Assembly (NCBI GenBank): GCA_003586115.2
Contig: QVOM02000042.1
Span: 35,612,277-35,676,276 of the forward strand
Direction: 5' to 3'
Source: Salvator merianae
Taxonomy: Eukaryota > Chordata > Lepidosauria > Squamata > Teiidae
Length of the DNA: 64,000 nucleotides
The notes beneath the pieces are model-generated. The model was not told the DNA's origin. It was given only the letters and a program-made list of their open reading frames with translations, and ran no database searches. Both the position numbers and the translations under genes were made by a program. Below are positions 34,565 to 45,729 of this stretch, piece after piece; positions within the stretch are counted from its first letter, which is position 1, and each line of letters begins with the position of its first letter.

Positions 34565-34880
34565 GGGCCTGTTCACACTTTCCACAGTGGAATGTTTGTT
34601 AGCGAACATTCCATGATGGAACTGACCACGCAACACAGACACCATCCGCACTGCATGATCCTAATCATGACTATCAGCAGGATACCAGCATGTACAGTCC
34701 GGATGCTGGTATCCTGTGCTCCATCGGAACCATGACAGCGGCCGGGAAATGGCCAGCCACTGCCATGGTGACTAGCAGCATTGTGCAGCACCACGCAGCT
34801 TGCAGGCATGCATAGACACGATTGCTCATGCACAACCATCGCACACAGCATGACCATGCATTCATAGTGCAACACACTTG
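34565..34880. mobile_element. G-type DNA transposon, right-truncated
   Basis: Starts GGGCCTGTTCACACTTTCC, then hairpin A (AGTGGAATGTTTGTTAGCGA and partner, about 34585-34620). Next come GGATACCAGCATGTACAGTC, CATGACAGCGGCCGGG and GCCATGGTGACTAGCAGC. Hairpin B and the right terminal repeat are missing. Confidence 0.7.
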
Positions 34881-35100
34881 GACTGTGAGCAGACTATTAG
34901 TTCAACTCATTTTCTCCCCGCTTCCACAGCAACACAATGTAATTGGTCCTCCATTCTTCCTCACTCCTGGGAATTTAAAGATCCAACCTTCTACAATGTG
35001 TTTGCTTCAAACACCAAAAATCTAAAACTCCTTTAGGACTTTTAAAAAAGCTTTCTGTTTAGAATTTATCCACTTTTTGGAAAGTCCACCTTCCAGTTAG

Positions 35101-35190
35101 ATTGTTTGTTTGTTTGTTTGTTTATAACATTCATATCCTGCCCTTCATTTGAAGGTCCCAGGACAGGTCAAAACATATGATAAAGTACAC
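35101..35190 (-). mobile_element. L2-like LINE 3' end fragment
   Basis: A TTTGTTTGTTTGTTTGTTTA tail is followed by CATATCCTGCCCTTCATTTG and CCAGGACAGGTC, the antisense 3' end layout of reptile L2-type LINEs. Confidence 0.5.
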
Positions 35191-36013
35191 ACATTACATG
35201 TTAATCATCTTAATCTCAGTACTCCTTACCTTACATCATAAAAGGTGATGATCGACTTCTCTTATTGCTAACTGGTTCGTGTTTAAAACCACTTCCAAGA
35301 AATTCCCCAGCATCCTTTTGCAGTCCTGCTGCATGACTTGGCATGAGCTGAAGAAAAAGAAATCATTATACTCCAGAAAGGCCACTGACTCTTATGCTAT
35401 TAAATTACAAACCGTCCTCAGAAGCGCATGCACCAGTTAAAGAGCGATGCTCGAATATGCAGTTCATCTCCTCATGGTCTGAAGATTTCCAGCAGACAGC
35501 CTTTTTACTTCATCAACATGACTTCTGTGAATCTGGAAGACAGGATCACCCAATGCCTACATGAACACTGTTCACTATGCCAGTGAAAGATAACGTGGAA
35601 AGAAACAGCTTGTCATTTTGCTGATGTTTTCTTTTCCTTCTGCAGGTTGACTGACAGTGGGTATAGCTGGGCCCAGATAAGATTTGAATATTTCATACTA
35701 CCTAAAGGACCATAAAATTGGATAGAAGACAAATGCACTGAAAGATGTCATTTAGAAGGCATCTCATGGGCTTGATAGGAAATGTTACATCCGGCCCTCA
35801 GGCTTGAAGTTCCCATCCCTATCCTATCTACTAATAACTTACTCAGAGTTGCATCTTTATGTCCAAAAGAGGGAGATGTCAGACATCAAAAAAAATCCCA
35901 TTGTTTGCAGAAATATTCCTCCCAAAAAAAAATCATTAGGGAAAAATCATAGGGGAGGACTGAGCAGAATATTAATCCACTGTTGCAGAGGATGGGTAGA
36001 AGTCTGAGAATGA
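35191..36013. other. Unassigned sequence
   Basis: No gene or repeat family is recognised. Confidence 0.45.
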
Positions 36014-36300
36014 GGCTGTATCTCTACAGCACAAGAAGTTGCCCTCTGCATGTCTCCATTTGCTCCAGTAGCAGGCACTTTGCAAGGATTATACCACCAC
36101 ATTTTCTGGGCGCAGGTACCAGCACAAGTGCCATATTTGCAGGGCACAGTTTCACACCCTGAAAGAAGGTGCTGCAATCAGCCACTGGAAATGGCACTTC
36201 CATGCACTGAAATGGAGATAAGGAGGCATCTTTTTGAGTGGTGGATCAGGGCGCCTCCCCCATCTGCTCACAACAGAACCATCTAACTTCATAAACAGAG
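36014..36300. mobile_element. P-type DNA transposon, partial
   Basis: Starts GGCTGTATCTCTACAGCAC, matching the outward-read right end of 36990-37688. It shares CATGTCTCCATTTGCTCC-like, GGGCACAGTTTCACACC-like and GGTGGATCAGGGCGCC-like phrases with it. The opposite end is not seen. Confidence 0.5.
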
Positions 36301-36989
36301 ACCCGGCCCGAATGATTGACTGGGTAACCAGAATGCAGAACAAGCACACTCTGCACTGCAACATTTTGCTGCAGTCCTCACTTCTGTCTACTAAGAAGGA
36401 AAAGAGAAACGAAAGGTGCTTTCCGCTAACACCCTAGAAACTGGAAAAAAGATGGTAAGTTGGTAGTGCTTTTGAGAAGGGTGGCTGTTTTGTGAGCATC
36501 AAGATGTTTGGAGAAACAGTGTCTGCACTGCTAATTGAGGGCTAGGCATTCTCATGAAATAACCACACCTTTAACTCTCCAAAACTGCCAGCGTCTCCTC
36601 TGACTCACCTGTCCTGAGGACTTCCAGGTCTACCCACATTACTGTATATGTTCAGCCAACAATCCATCATAAAACACATATAAAACAATTAACATTGTAA
36701 TTAGTTTGTTTTAAAATGAAAACATTTACAAATACAGTAAGCCCTTTAAATTATCTTGATTTAAAGGTGTGCCTCTAGGACTTTCGTTCATAGTCCTTCG
36801 TACCCATTTTTTAAAAAGAGGGAATAAGTCTGATCTTGTCTGAAGAAAAGCTGCAAGAAGTCAGACTCAGGATATATCAATCTTTTCTTTTTTTAAAAGC
36901 AATATGTAGCTATGGAAGCTTATGTCCCCAGATGACCAGATGGAAGGGAGCACAAAGCTCTCATACCTTTTGCTGAACAAAGACTTTAA
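36301..36989. other. Unassigned sequence
   Basis: No gene or repeat family is recognised. Confidence 0.4.
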
Positions 36990-37688
36990 GACCACGTCTC
37001 CACTTACCAACGAAGGTGCCCATCACTGCCTGAGAAAGCCCCGGCTGATGCAGCGTCTCCATGTGCGGAAGGAGCAGGCACCTTGCAGTGTTTGCCCCCC
37101 GCCCCCAGTTCCAGGCATGATCGCTGACGGACAGGCCATTGTTGCAGAGCGTGATTTTGTCCCCTAAACAGAGGTGCTTCCATCTGCCCCTGAAAAGACA
37201 CTTCCTTGCTTGGAAGTAGAGACAGAAGAGGCGTCTTTTCCAACAGCGATCACGAGTGCCTCCCCTGCGTACCTCGTAACAAACCACCTCACCGGGTATG
37301 TGGACACCCAGCCTTGGAAGGTGTTCTCTGCATGACAGGGTGCATCTGTCGGAATTTCTTCGTCAGAGCTAAGTAAAAGTACAGGACTGCTGTTCTGTAC
37401 AGCTGGCCATGCTATATTTGGTGATGTGATCCCAACCATCCACATGTCCCTGCAAATGTCATTTCTAAAGCTTTGTGTGTCCAATTGCAGGCTTGGAGGC
37501 ATCATTTTTAGCAGCCGATCAGGGCTCCTCAATTCAGGGCATGAAATCATGCCCTGCAAAAATGGCAGCTCCAACGGTGACCATTCTTGGAAAGGCACAA
37601 TTGCTGCGAGGTGCCCGCTGCTGCCACAAATGGAGACACGGAGGAAGCAGGTTAGCAGACATCTCTGAACATAAGTGGAGATACAGCC
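36990..37688. mobile_element. P-type DNA transposon (699 bp)
   Basis: The left end GACCACGTCTCCACTTACC and the complement of the right end (GGCTGTATCTCCACTTATG) form a terminal inverted repeat resembling that of the H family. Flanking triplets TAA and TTT do not match, so the duplication has decayed or the border is off. Internal inverted phrases (GAAGTGTCTTTTCAGG type) suggest hairpins. ORFs of 108-144 codons lack domains and are not shared with 36014-36300. Confidence 0.6.
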
Positions 37689-38020
37689 TTTGACACCGAA
37701 GCACCTTCATTCCCCAGCATCAAAGTTAGCACGGGGCAGGACATGCAGACGAAACAGACAGCAGTCCCGTCTGTTCCTGGACCTTAGCAAATCACTCCGA
37801 CCCACGCAAAGACTATCCAGCGCCTGTATGAATCCTACCTAAGACTAGTGTGGCATCATAGCGCCTGTTCGCACTTACAACGGTATAACAGTATAACTAG
37901 CACTGTTCAGGCCGGTAGCGTTCGGGAACAGAGAGAGGTCTTCGCACCTGTCAGTGTTGGAACACTCCGCAAGCCAACCAGCACTGGACACAGTGCGAAT
38001 GGGAGCGTACTAGCTCAGTA

Positions 38021-38080
38021 GTCTGTGTTTGAACTTAGAGGGTCTGTGTTCGAACTTAGAGGGTCTGTGTTCGAACCTGT
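38021..38080. repeat. Tandem repeat, 21-bp unit x about 2.7, in J copy 1
   Basis: The unit is GTCTGTGTTTGAACTTAGAG plus G, repeated with one change and then decaying after GTCTGTGTTCGAACC. It occupies the position where J copy 3 has a different 20-bp tandem array. Confidence 0.88.
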
Positions 38081-38134
38081 GTCCGAAAAGGCCACCAGAG
38101 TCTGGACCCCAAGGTCCAAACCAGGGTGCAAACC

Positions 38135-38188
38135 TGCGCCTGCGCAACCCCGCCGGCCCCGCCCCGCTGCCATTTTGAACCCGGAAAT
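38135..38188. promoter_or_regulatory. Promoter-like motif cluster inside J element
   Basis: Within 54 bp there is an NRF1-like TGCGCCTGCGCA, GC-box sequence, a YY1-like GCCATTTTGA and an ETS-like CCGGAAAT, all in a CpG-rich setting. The cluster is repeated at 43685-43740 and partly at 46080-46110. Binding is inferred from motif form only. Confidence 0.45.
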
Positions 38189-38396
38189 GGTGAGAACGCA
38201 CCTTCCCTGATCCTCATCTGATTGTGCAGGTCGGGTTGGAGACTACAAATTAGTTGACCACAGCTGGTTGGATTCAGGTAAGCATCAGGTGGGCTTTAGT
38301 AGATTTCAGGTCAGCTGGGGCTGTTCGCAAGTGCGGATCCTGCGTTCTAGCATGCGCCCTGAAACATACCACTTGCTAAGTGCGAACAGGCCCATA

Positions 38397-39682
38397 GACC
38401 CTTTTGCTCTTCTTTAGTTAAGCCTTGTATATGTTAGTACTTAAAATACATTATAAACAAATTGCTACAGCATCATTGGCTAATAAATAGAGTAGGAGCA
38501 AAAATGAGCACATTGTCTGTTTGAGTGTGTAAAATCAACTAGTTGAATTTTCTGAGTTGTTTTGTTCTGGAATGGCTGCATGTAAAAAATGGGTTACGCT
38601 TTGCACGGATTTTTAAAAAATCCTTAGAGAAAGAAGAGGTTTGAGGGGGTGCTGATCCAGTGTCATATTATGAAATGGTGGGGGATGAAGCATTCCGAAA
38701 TGTTTCTTGAATGTTGTTCTTTCTGGCCTTGCAGCTCGCCTTTGGCAAGATGTTTGGTGGGCACCTAGACTAAGCCCATCCTCCTTCTGCTAGAAGTTGA
38801 TTCTATGCTCTTCCCTTTGTGAACTTTGCTCTGCTTTTTCCTGGTTCCAGATATGCAGAGACCTCCAGGGGGTTGCAAAAATGTTAAGAGCAAAGTTGTA
38901 CTTTTGGATACTTGTAGTGAAAATCACTTGTGACATCCTGTTTTCCCCCTCAACTTATGAACTGTATTAGCAATAAGATATCCTCTATGGGTTTGGAAGC
39001 ATTTATCCATAGCCTGTTGGCCTAAAGCTTTTTTAAAGATTCCAAATGTTTCCTTTTTTTTGTGCTTGTATTTGTTCCTGTTCTCAAGGCTTTAAACATA
39101 ACCAGGTCTTTGGCTGAGAAAGCTTCCATTGTCTTGTATATGTCTATTAATATATTGGATCAAGGCAGTCGAAGAGTTGCTTAACACCAAAACTATAAAA
39201 AACTCTTTAGGGCACAAAATATATAGCTCTGAGGTAAAAGAAAACAAGTCCGAAAACAAGTTATGGGAAACCAATCAGTTTTAGTAATTGACCCCAAGAG
39301 TAGATTTATGCAGAAGATTCTTTTTTCCGAGAATTTTTTCCAAGATTTTTCTCACTGTCATCCTCTAGAAGAATGTCCTTTTTTTATATCTCTCTCAATT
39401 TTTCCCCACAGTATACTGGGGCAAAATTAGCTGTGATGCAAAATTGTGGTCCCGGGGGACAATAAGAAGGATCCACACGGCACCCTAACAGCACTGAGGT
39501 GCACTAGAAGGGCGCGAGACTCATGTGGCCCTGCACCCACTGAGAAGCGGCCCAGTGTAAGCACTGTAAACATCACTTTAATGGTGGAATGGGAGAAAGT
39601 ACTCCAATAGCTCTTTCTCCTTCTGTTCTGGTGCACCATCATCACCACTGAAGGTACAGACCTAGTTGTTCAGATTCTTTGG
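38397..39682. other. Unassigned, possibly unique host sequence
   Basis: No gene or repeat family is recognised. 39470-39640 has phrases distantly echoed at 40590-40735 (cacatgcac/gtgccc-rich), possibly a decayed repeat. Confidence 0.4.
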
Positions 39683-40190
39683 GTCAAATAATATGGCCCT
39701 GTTTTCTCAAACAAAGGAAATTTTAAAAAGACATTGGCAAACTGGAGCAAGTTCAGAGGAGGGCTACCAAAACGGTAAGTGGCCTGCAGACCATGTTCTA
39801 CGAGGAATGGTTCAAGGATCTAGGAATGTTTAGCCTGCAGAAGAGAAGACTGAGAGGAGACATGATAGCTGTTTTCAAATATCTGAAGGGCTGTCACAGT
39901 GCGGAGGGATTGGCCCTATTCTCATTTACACAAGAAGGAAGGACTAGAAACAATGGGATGAAACTTCAAGGGAGTAGAGTATTAGAAAAAGCTTTCTGAC
40001 AGTAAGGGCAATCAGTCAATGGAATAGGTTGCCACAGGAGGTGGTGAGCTCTTCTTCGTTGGAGGTCTTCAAGGACAGGCTGGACAGACATCTGTCTGGG
40101 ATGGTTTAGTGAATCCTCCATTGAGCAGGGGGTTTAACTGATAATCTATGATTCTATGATCCTATGATCCTATGATCCTATGAAAATGTT
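39683..40190 (+). mobile_element. CR1 LINE 3' end (ORF2 C-terminus, 3' UTR and tail)
   Basis: Classic CR1 3' sequence. GGAGGGCTACCAAAACGG is followed by a coding stretch giving FSLQKRRLRGDMIAVFKYLK, the C-terminal end of the CR1 polyprotein. A 3' UTR then has GGTTGCCACAGGAGGTGGTG and GGTCTTCAAGGACAGGCTGG. The diagnostic octamer tail is at 40145-40182 (ATTCTATGATCCTATG repeated). It is 5'-truncated, as most CR1 insertions are. The frame stays open for 68 codons (39793-39999), implying moderate age. Confidence 0.92.
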
Positions 40191-40789
40191 CCTGGGCATG
40201 AATATAGTGTCACAAGCTTGTAACCAGCTGATCACCCAGCTGGGCATTTTTGATCATCTTGAAGATTTTTATGGTTTTATCTGTTTCGATAGATAAATGG
40301 TGAGGGAGGAAACAACACTTTTCCTTCCAGCCCATCTACAATCAGATTTAGGATGAGAAATAAAGAAGGTCTGGAGAGGATCTTGAAAGGAGCAGGAGGA
40401 GACCAACACCCAGAGGACATCCTCCCCTCCCCGCCCCCAGCAGGTATCCCAAATGGGCCAGAAGTCTCCCAAAGGAAGCAGAGGAGGAGTAGATACGGTT
40501 GGTTAAGCCAAACAGACTGGCACTGGAAAGGCAAAAAAGAAGAAGAAGAAGGGCATTTGGAGGTGTGATCCCTGGGAACCTAGGACTGCTCGAAGCCATC
40601 TTAAACAATGGGTGTTCGTGAGAACATGAAATCGCACTCTCATAAGAAGTGCCCCGTCCACCACTTCATGGGGCACCCACATGCACCAAAATAGATGCCA
40701 GGAAGCACCCAATGACACGGCGGGATGAGCTATGAGGGTCCTAGGGCAGGTTACACACGTAAAAAGATAAAATTTATAAGAGGTAAAAC
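40191..40789. other. Unassigned sequence
   Basis: No gene or repeat family is recognised. Confidence 0.4.
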
Positions 40790-40988
40790 CAGTGGTGGCT
40801 TGTAGCTTTAAGCATGGGTGTTTGCAGGCCTGGGCCAGGTGATTGCTGGCTGTGAAAACACATACGGCCCCCTTAGTGGGTCATGCATTGCAGCCAGGAA
40901 AAGTGCACACATAGACACACACACAGAGCCATCAATCACCTTTCCTGCATCTGCAAACACCTGCACTTAAAGCTACAAACCCCCAATA
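40790..40988. mobile_element. hAT-like hairpin MITE (CAGYGRCGGC family), copy 3
   Basis: The left end CAGTGGTGGCTTGTAGCTTT pairs with the right part CTTAAAGCTACAAACC. GGGTGTTTGCAGGCC pairs with CTGCAAACACCTGC. The last bases of the right end are decayed. A (CA)-rich stretch lies at about 40905-40925. The target duplication is not evident. Confidence 0.65.
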
Positions 40989-41137
40989 TAAAAGACAATG
41001 TGCCCCCAGGTTTGAGTTTAGCTTAGTATGTTTATTTGATACTTTTATCCCTCATCTTTGATAAAACCGTAAAAATGGGGGGAGGGGGAGTAGAACAAGA
41101 ACATAATAATGTACTGGCTACTGTTGAATGCTGTTGG
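40989..41137. other. Unassigned spacer
   Basis: A short AT-rich stretch. TTTATTTGATACTTTTATCC at 41032 may be a LINE 3' end on the minus strand. Confidence 0.35.
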
Positions 41138-41325
41138 GCTAGAAATTAGGAGGCCTGGCTGAAATCCCACTCAGTCACGGAAACTTACTGGATGACCTTG
41201 GGCCATTCATTTCTCCTCAACCTACTTTACCACACAGGGTTGTTGTGAAGATACCATGGAAGTGGGGAAAATGATCTGCAGCATTTTGGGTTCTTTGCGG
41301 GAAAGGCAGGATAGAAATGTATACA
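41138..41325 (+). mobile_element. MIR/L2-tail SINE-like fragment
   Basis: Carries TGGATGACCTTGGGCCATTC, then CTACTTTACCACACAGGGTT and GTTGTTGTGAAGATACC, ending GGAAAGGCAGGATAGAAATG. This order is typical of MIR-like SINEs with an L2-type 3' region in amniotes. The tRNA head is not recognisable. Confidence 0.65.
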
Positions 41326-41804
41326 TGAGAGATGCTGCAGGAAAAAGATTGATCTGAATTTCTGTGAGCTGGAGGACAGAAAAATTAATTTAATGAAAAT
41401 TACATGGATTTGTTGATTGTTCTCAGACCGTAGCAGGGGCCTCTGGCCCTCTTGCATTTTCTTACTGACCTCCAACCCAGCTGTTCCCCCCAGATTTAGA
41501 AGGAATCTCAACAGGCTAATTGAGCCATTTTATTAAAGCATGTTTAAACGAGCAAGTCTTCCAGGACACATAGCCACAGCTGGTGCAGGTTTGAGGGTTT
41601 TTAGGCAACTTCCACATGTGCCAGAGTGCTATCTTTTGACTAGGGACAGGATAGAGGACCACCTGTTCAGGCCATGAATGCCAGCCTATGCAAATTTTGA
41701 GGCTGGGGAACAAAGGGTCTCTGATGTTGAAGTTTCCACTAGGTGAGATTTTGCCAATCTCCAGAAGAGTCCAAAAGCTGGCATTACTTGGGTCCCAGCA
41801 AAAT
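41326..41804. other. Unassigned sequence
   Basis: No gene or repeat family is recognised. Confidence 0.4.
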
Positions 41805-42243
41805 GGGCCTGTTCACACTTAGTGAGTGGAATGTTCCAGGACACTTGCTGGAACAAAGCATTCGAACCTACAAACAGCCCCTGCCGACTGGAAACTCACC
41901 AGAGCCCACCTGACGCTCACTTGAAGCCTACCAGTTGTGGTCAAGAAAACTGTAATCTTGACACTTTCGGGGCAGGGACTGCATGATTGCACAGGTGCCG
42001 TCAGATGATTCAAACCCAGGTTCAGACTTTGGGTCCAGAACCTGGCAGCCGTTCTGGACACAAGTCCAGACACAGCTCCTCTGGGTCCGGACACAGCTAC
42101 CTAACTAGTGCACTCCCATTCACACTGCTCCTCACAAAGCATTCCAGCACTGACAGGTGCGAACACTCCTCACTGTATCCAATCCCGGCCAGCGCGAACC
42201 CTGCTAGTTAGAACATTCTACAGTCATAAGTGCGAACAGACCC
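41805..42243. mobile_element. J-type DNA transposon, copy 2, intact (439 bp)
   Basis: The left end GGGCCTGTTCACACTTA and the right end TAAGTGCGAACAGACCC are terminal inverted repeats with exact AAT triplets outside (41802-41804 and 42244-42246). The interior is inverted relative to copy 1 and shares CTAGTGCACTCCCATTCACA and GGTCCGGACACAGC-type phrases. The CpG-rich promoter-like core of copy 1 is not preserved here. Confidence 0.85.
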
Positions 42244-42246
42244 AAT

Positions 42247-42714
42247 GTGTCCAGGCTCCAGAGTGGTTCATAGGTCGTTCCTTGCCACCACTGTCTTTGT
42301 GTACAGAAGGCAGGAGCAGATCTGGCCAGCACCACAGCTATGTCTATATAGGACTTTCAAACCACATTTGAAGGGCATTAAAGTCTGCCATCTCCACAAC
42401 AACCCACTTGCTGAAGGGGATTGAGGATGCATATATGGGCTTCAGTATCCCTGGGTGATAGCAGTCGAGCTGTCAAGCTCCTCTCTGAGGCTGCCTGAGG
42501 CCACTAGGACAGTCCGATCCAGCAGAGGGGTCAGTGCAGTGGAGACACACCCCATATTTGGAGAGTGGGATTTCCTGCTCTGCAAAGTATTCCTGGGAAT
42601 GGATTCCACCCCCAGAAGTGGCCAGACCCCAGGGATATGCAGTCATCATGTACCGTCACCATGTAGCCAACATCCTACTGACTTGGTCCAGTGGGATAGG
42701 TGAATCCTACATTA
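42247..42714. other. Unassigned sequence
   Basis: No gene or repeat family is recognised. Confidence 0.4.
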
Positions 42715-42894
42715 GGCCCTTTCTGCACTGGACCTTATTCTGGATTATATCCCAGAATAGGCACCTACCACCCACATGCTAATGCAGACTACAACAGGTC
42801 CCACCCGAGGCCTGTCATAGTCTGCACTAGCAGGCAGATAGCAGATCCCTATTCTAGAATATATTCCAGAAGAAGACCCAATGCAGAAAGGGTC
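42715..42894. mobile_element. m-type palindromic MITE, 180 bp, intact
   Basis: Starts GGCCCTTTCTGCACTGG and ends AATGCAGAAAGGGTC. Exact TTA triplets flank it (42712-42714 and 42895-42897). The inner arms CTGGATTATATCCCAGAATA and TATTCTAGAATATATTCCAG pair. Its length is the same as the copy at 7894-8073. Confidence 0.88.
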
Positions 42895-43457
42895 TTAGAT
42901 CCACCTCCCCGAAGTGGTCTACATCCTTGCTGTTGCTACCAGATGCCACTCCTTCTGGGATTAGCTGACATTGAGAAGACAAGTGATATTGTCATGCCTT
43001 TCCCTTACTTCACCTAACACTTGCTCACTTGAAAAAGGCACAGAGAAATACAGCAACATCAAGAAGGAAGAACATAAGGCTCTAGGGACTGTGATGCAAC
43101 CTCCTTCAGGGTGTGGCAGTTTACAGGTGTCCAGCAATGTCAAACCTTGTTGTAAACCCTCAACTTGGTTTGTTCTTTCAACCCCCCGCCCCCACCCCAT
43201 GCCCTGAAAGGGATTCTGGATTAAAAAACAACAAATTACCTCTGAACAAGGAAAAGTGCCTTCCCGTTAACACTTGAATGTATTTTGGACAGAGGAAGAG
43301 ATTGAGAGGCCCCTGCACCCCATAAGTTTCATACTTCTCTGATTACCCATGCCTCCATTTATTCCAAATCTCTGTTCTTGCTTATCTACCTTATGCTGTA
43401 ATCTGCTGGAGGTATGAACAATCTCTGCAGTAGGTAACCAACATGATGCAGTGGCTA
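42895..43457. other. Unassigned sequence
   Basis: No gene or repeat family is recognised. Confidence 0.4.
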
Positions 43458-44035
43458 GGGCCCTTTATGCACTTACATGTACTCTGAAATATATTCTGGA
43501 ATAAGGGCCTGTTGTCTGCTTGCTTGTGTGGACTATGGCGGTTTCCAAATCCCATTATGCTTTGTCTGCATTGGAGGAAGCATGAACCAGGCTAGGACCA
43601 CGAAGTGGGAACCTAGCCTGGTTTAGTAGTAGACTACAATGATGAGATCCACAAGGTCCGAACCAGGGTGCAGATCGGCAGACTGCGCCTGCGCGGCCCC
43701 ACCGGCTCCGCCCTGCCACCATTTTGAACCCGGAAATGGTGCGAATGCACCTTCCCTGATCCTCATCTGATCGTTGGAGACTACAAATTGGTTGACCACA
43801 GCTGGCTGGATTCAGGTAAGCATCAGGTGGGCTTTGGTAGATTTCGGGTCAGCTGGGGCTGTTTGCAAGTGCGGATCCTGCGTTCTAACCTGCGTCCTGA
43901 AACATACCACTTGCTAAGTGTGAACAGGCCCATTGTGCAGACAGCATTATTCCAGCCCAGAGAAATCTGTCCCAGCCTCGGGATTTTCGCTTGTTCCAGA
44001 CTAATTGATCCAGAATAAAACAAGTGAGTGCAAAT
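43458..44035. mobile_element. M-type DNA transposon with a nested J fragment
   Basis: The left end GGGCCCTTTATGCACTTAC is followed by M-family sequence (TATATTCTGGAATAAGGGCC, TTATGCTTTGTCTGCATTGG). After the J fragment the M copy resumes with GTGCAGACAGCATTATTCC and AACAAGTGAGTGCAAATC, a decayed right terminal repeat. The preceding triplet is CTA; the right duplication is lost. Confidence 0.6.
43651..43931. mobile_element. J-type DNA transposon, left-truncated
   Basis: Nearly identical to the right half of J copy 1 (from 38110 on). It includes GACTGCGCCTGCGCGG, CACCATTTTGAACCCGGAAA and the right terminal repeat TAAGTGTGAACAGGCCC. The left half is absent, although DNA transposons normally insert whole, so a later deletion or an aberrant event is implied. 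Confidence 0.8.
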
Positions 44036-45729
44036 CTTCTTTGGAAAGAGCTAGTCTCAGCTCTCCTTCTGACTCCCATCAAAACTGTATATTGAAGTAG
44101 TCCACTCTTTGAGAAGCGCTAGCAAGAAGCAGGACAGCAGTGAACCAGGGGTTAACAACTAATAGTGAATAGCAGTATTTCTTTGTGCAAAAGAACTGAA
44201 TTCATCCATCTGTAAAAAGTCAACCAAAGTGCAGAACTGTAATAACTTGGCATGTTGCTGTTTGGCGGGGGGGGAAAAAAAAAAAAAGTTAACAGAGGGG
44301 GTATGATGCTGCCCTTTTCTGTGAGGAAGCAAGTACTTCTCAAGCAATATTTTTCTTTGGTTTTGAGATTTATTTTTTTATATATATACATGTGTTTTGA
44401 AAAGTGGTTCCACTACAGCCACTCCAAAAGAGGTAAGACATGCGGTTTGTTAACAGGACTGCTTTTAATCAGGATGGATTAGCTCTTGTAATGATATATT
44501 TAGAACGATAACTGCAATTTTGTGTGATTTTTTTTTTTTTCATCAGCCTCAAAGCCAGACAGATTTTATGCAGATTCCTCAAAAAGTCACTTTCCCATCC
44601 CTGGGTTGGCATGCATGTGGAATGCTGTGGTGAGCAGCCTGAAGCTCGAAGACCAGTCTCAGCTTTTGGGACAGATTCTGCTGTTCTTGGGATGATCACC
44701 ATTACGTTTGCTATGGCGTCTGGAATATGCAGTACAAGGTTCACCAATGCCTTCTAGTCTTCCTTCCCCAGCAAAATGGAATTCATCCAGTGTTAAAACT
44801 GCCAGACTTTTGTCAGCATTCGTGTTCATGTTCCTCGGTTGCATAAGCAACCTCATATTCCCAGGGCTTCAGTAGCATCTCTGTACCACTAGCAATTAAC
44901 TAGTGGTACTCACTTTTTAGTCTGAATAATGGTTACATGCATGAAGTCTGTCTATATTTGGGAGGAAGCTAGTAAACCAATATTTATTCAGGTCTCCTAA
45001 TCAACATATCAGTGAAGGACCTCACATCCTCTCATGTGGCAAAGTCCTATAAGCAGCGTTTCATTTCTCTTTCCTCCTTCCCCACCCTCTTAAACCACCG
45101 CAAAGGTCATTCAGACCACATTATAGACCACATATAGATGCTGTCTGGGTTAAGTAAACTGGAAAACATTAGAGTAAACTTAGAACATGTTTTCTCAGAT
45201 AAAGAAGGGGCAAATAAGAGAGGGTCTGGCGGTTAGGCCAAGACCATTTACATTACCTCAGAGGATTTAAATCTTGTCAGTTGAGCTGTCGGCCATATTT
45301 TAAAACAGACGGGCAGTAGGATAGCTTCACCTGTCATATTGCTCCACTCAGCTTGGTCCACAGTGGAGTGGAAGAGTAGTAAAAGAAGCAGATCTCTTCC
45401 TGCTGTCGGAAAGAATAGAGAGCGACCCTGTTGTGCCAGAAGAAAGCCCTGTTTAAGCAAGGAGACTTCAAGGAGAAGTTCGTTGTGCAAGCGTAGCTAT
45501 CAGGTGTGATTCAGATACAGACAATGATAAACCTGTTCTAATAAACCTGCGCTATGGCCAATACCCACTCCCTGGCAAAAGGACATAAAATGGTTGTTTC
45601 TCAGCACGGATCCTGGCAGTTTGGGGTGACCCTCAGGATCCTGCCTTTTGGTCAGCTACAGTCTAAGCAAAACCTATAAACGACTCTCCCTCTGGGCCCT
45701 ATAGGGAGACTCTCATGAAACAATACATC
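44036..45729. other. Mostly unassigned sequence
   Basis: A G run then an A run lie at 44265-44287. A T homopolymer lies at 44528-44540. TCTGAATAATGG and neighbouring sequence do not resolve into a known family. No gene is called. Confidence 0.45.

Larger units (their letters stand above)
37861..38393. mobile_element. J-type DNA transposon, copy 1, intact (533 bp)
   Basis: The left end GCGCCTGTTCGCACTTA and the right end TAAGTGCGAACAGGCCC are near-perfect terminal inverted repeats. Exact ATA triplets flank it (37858-37860 and 38394-38396). The interior has a 21-bp tandem repeat (38021-38080). It also has a CpG-rich core with TGCGCCTGCGCA (38135-38146), GC boxes, GCCATTTTGA (38169-38178) and CCGGAAAT (38181-38188). 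No coding sequence. Homologues are at 41805, 43651 and 45730. Confidence 0.88.
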
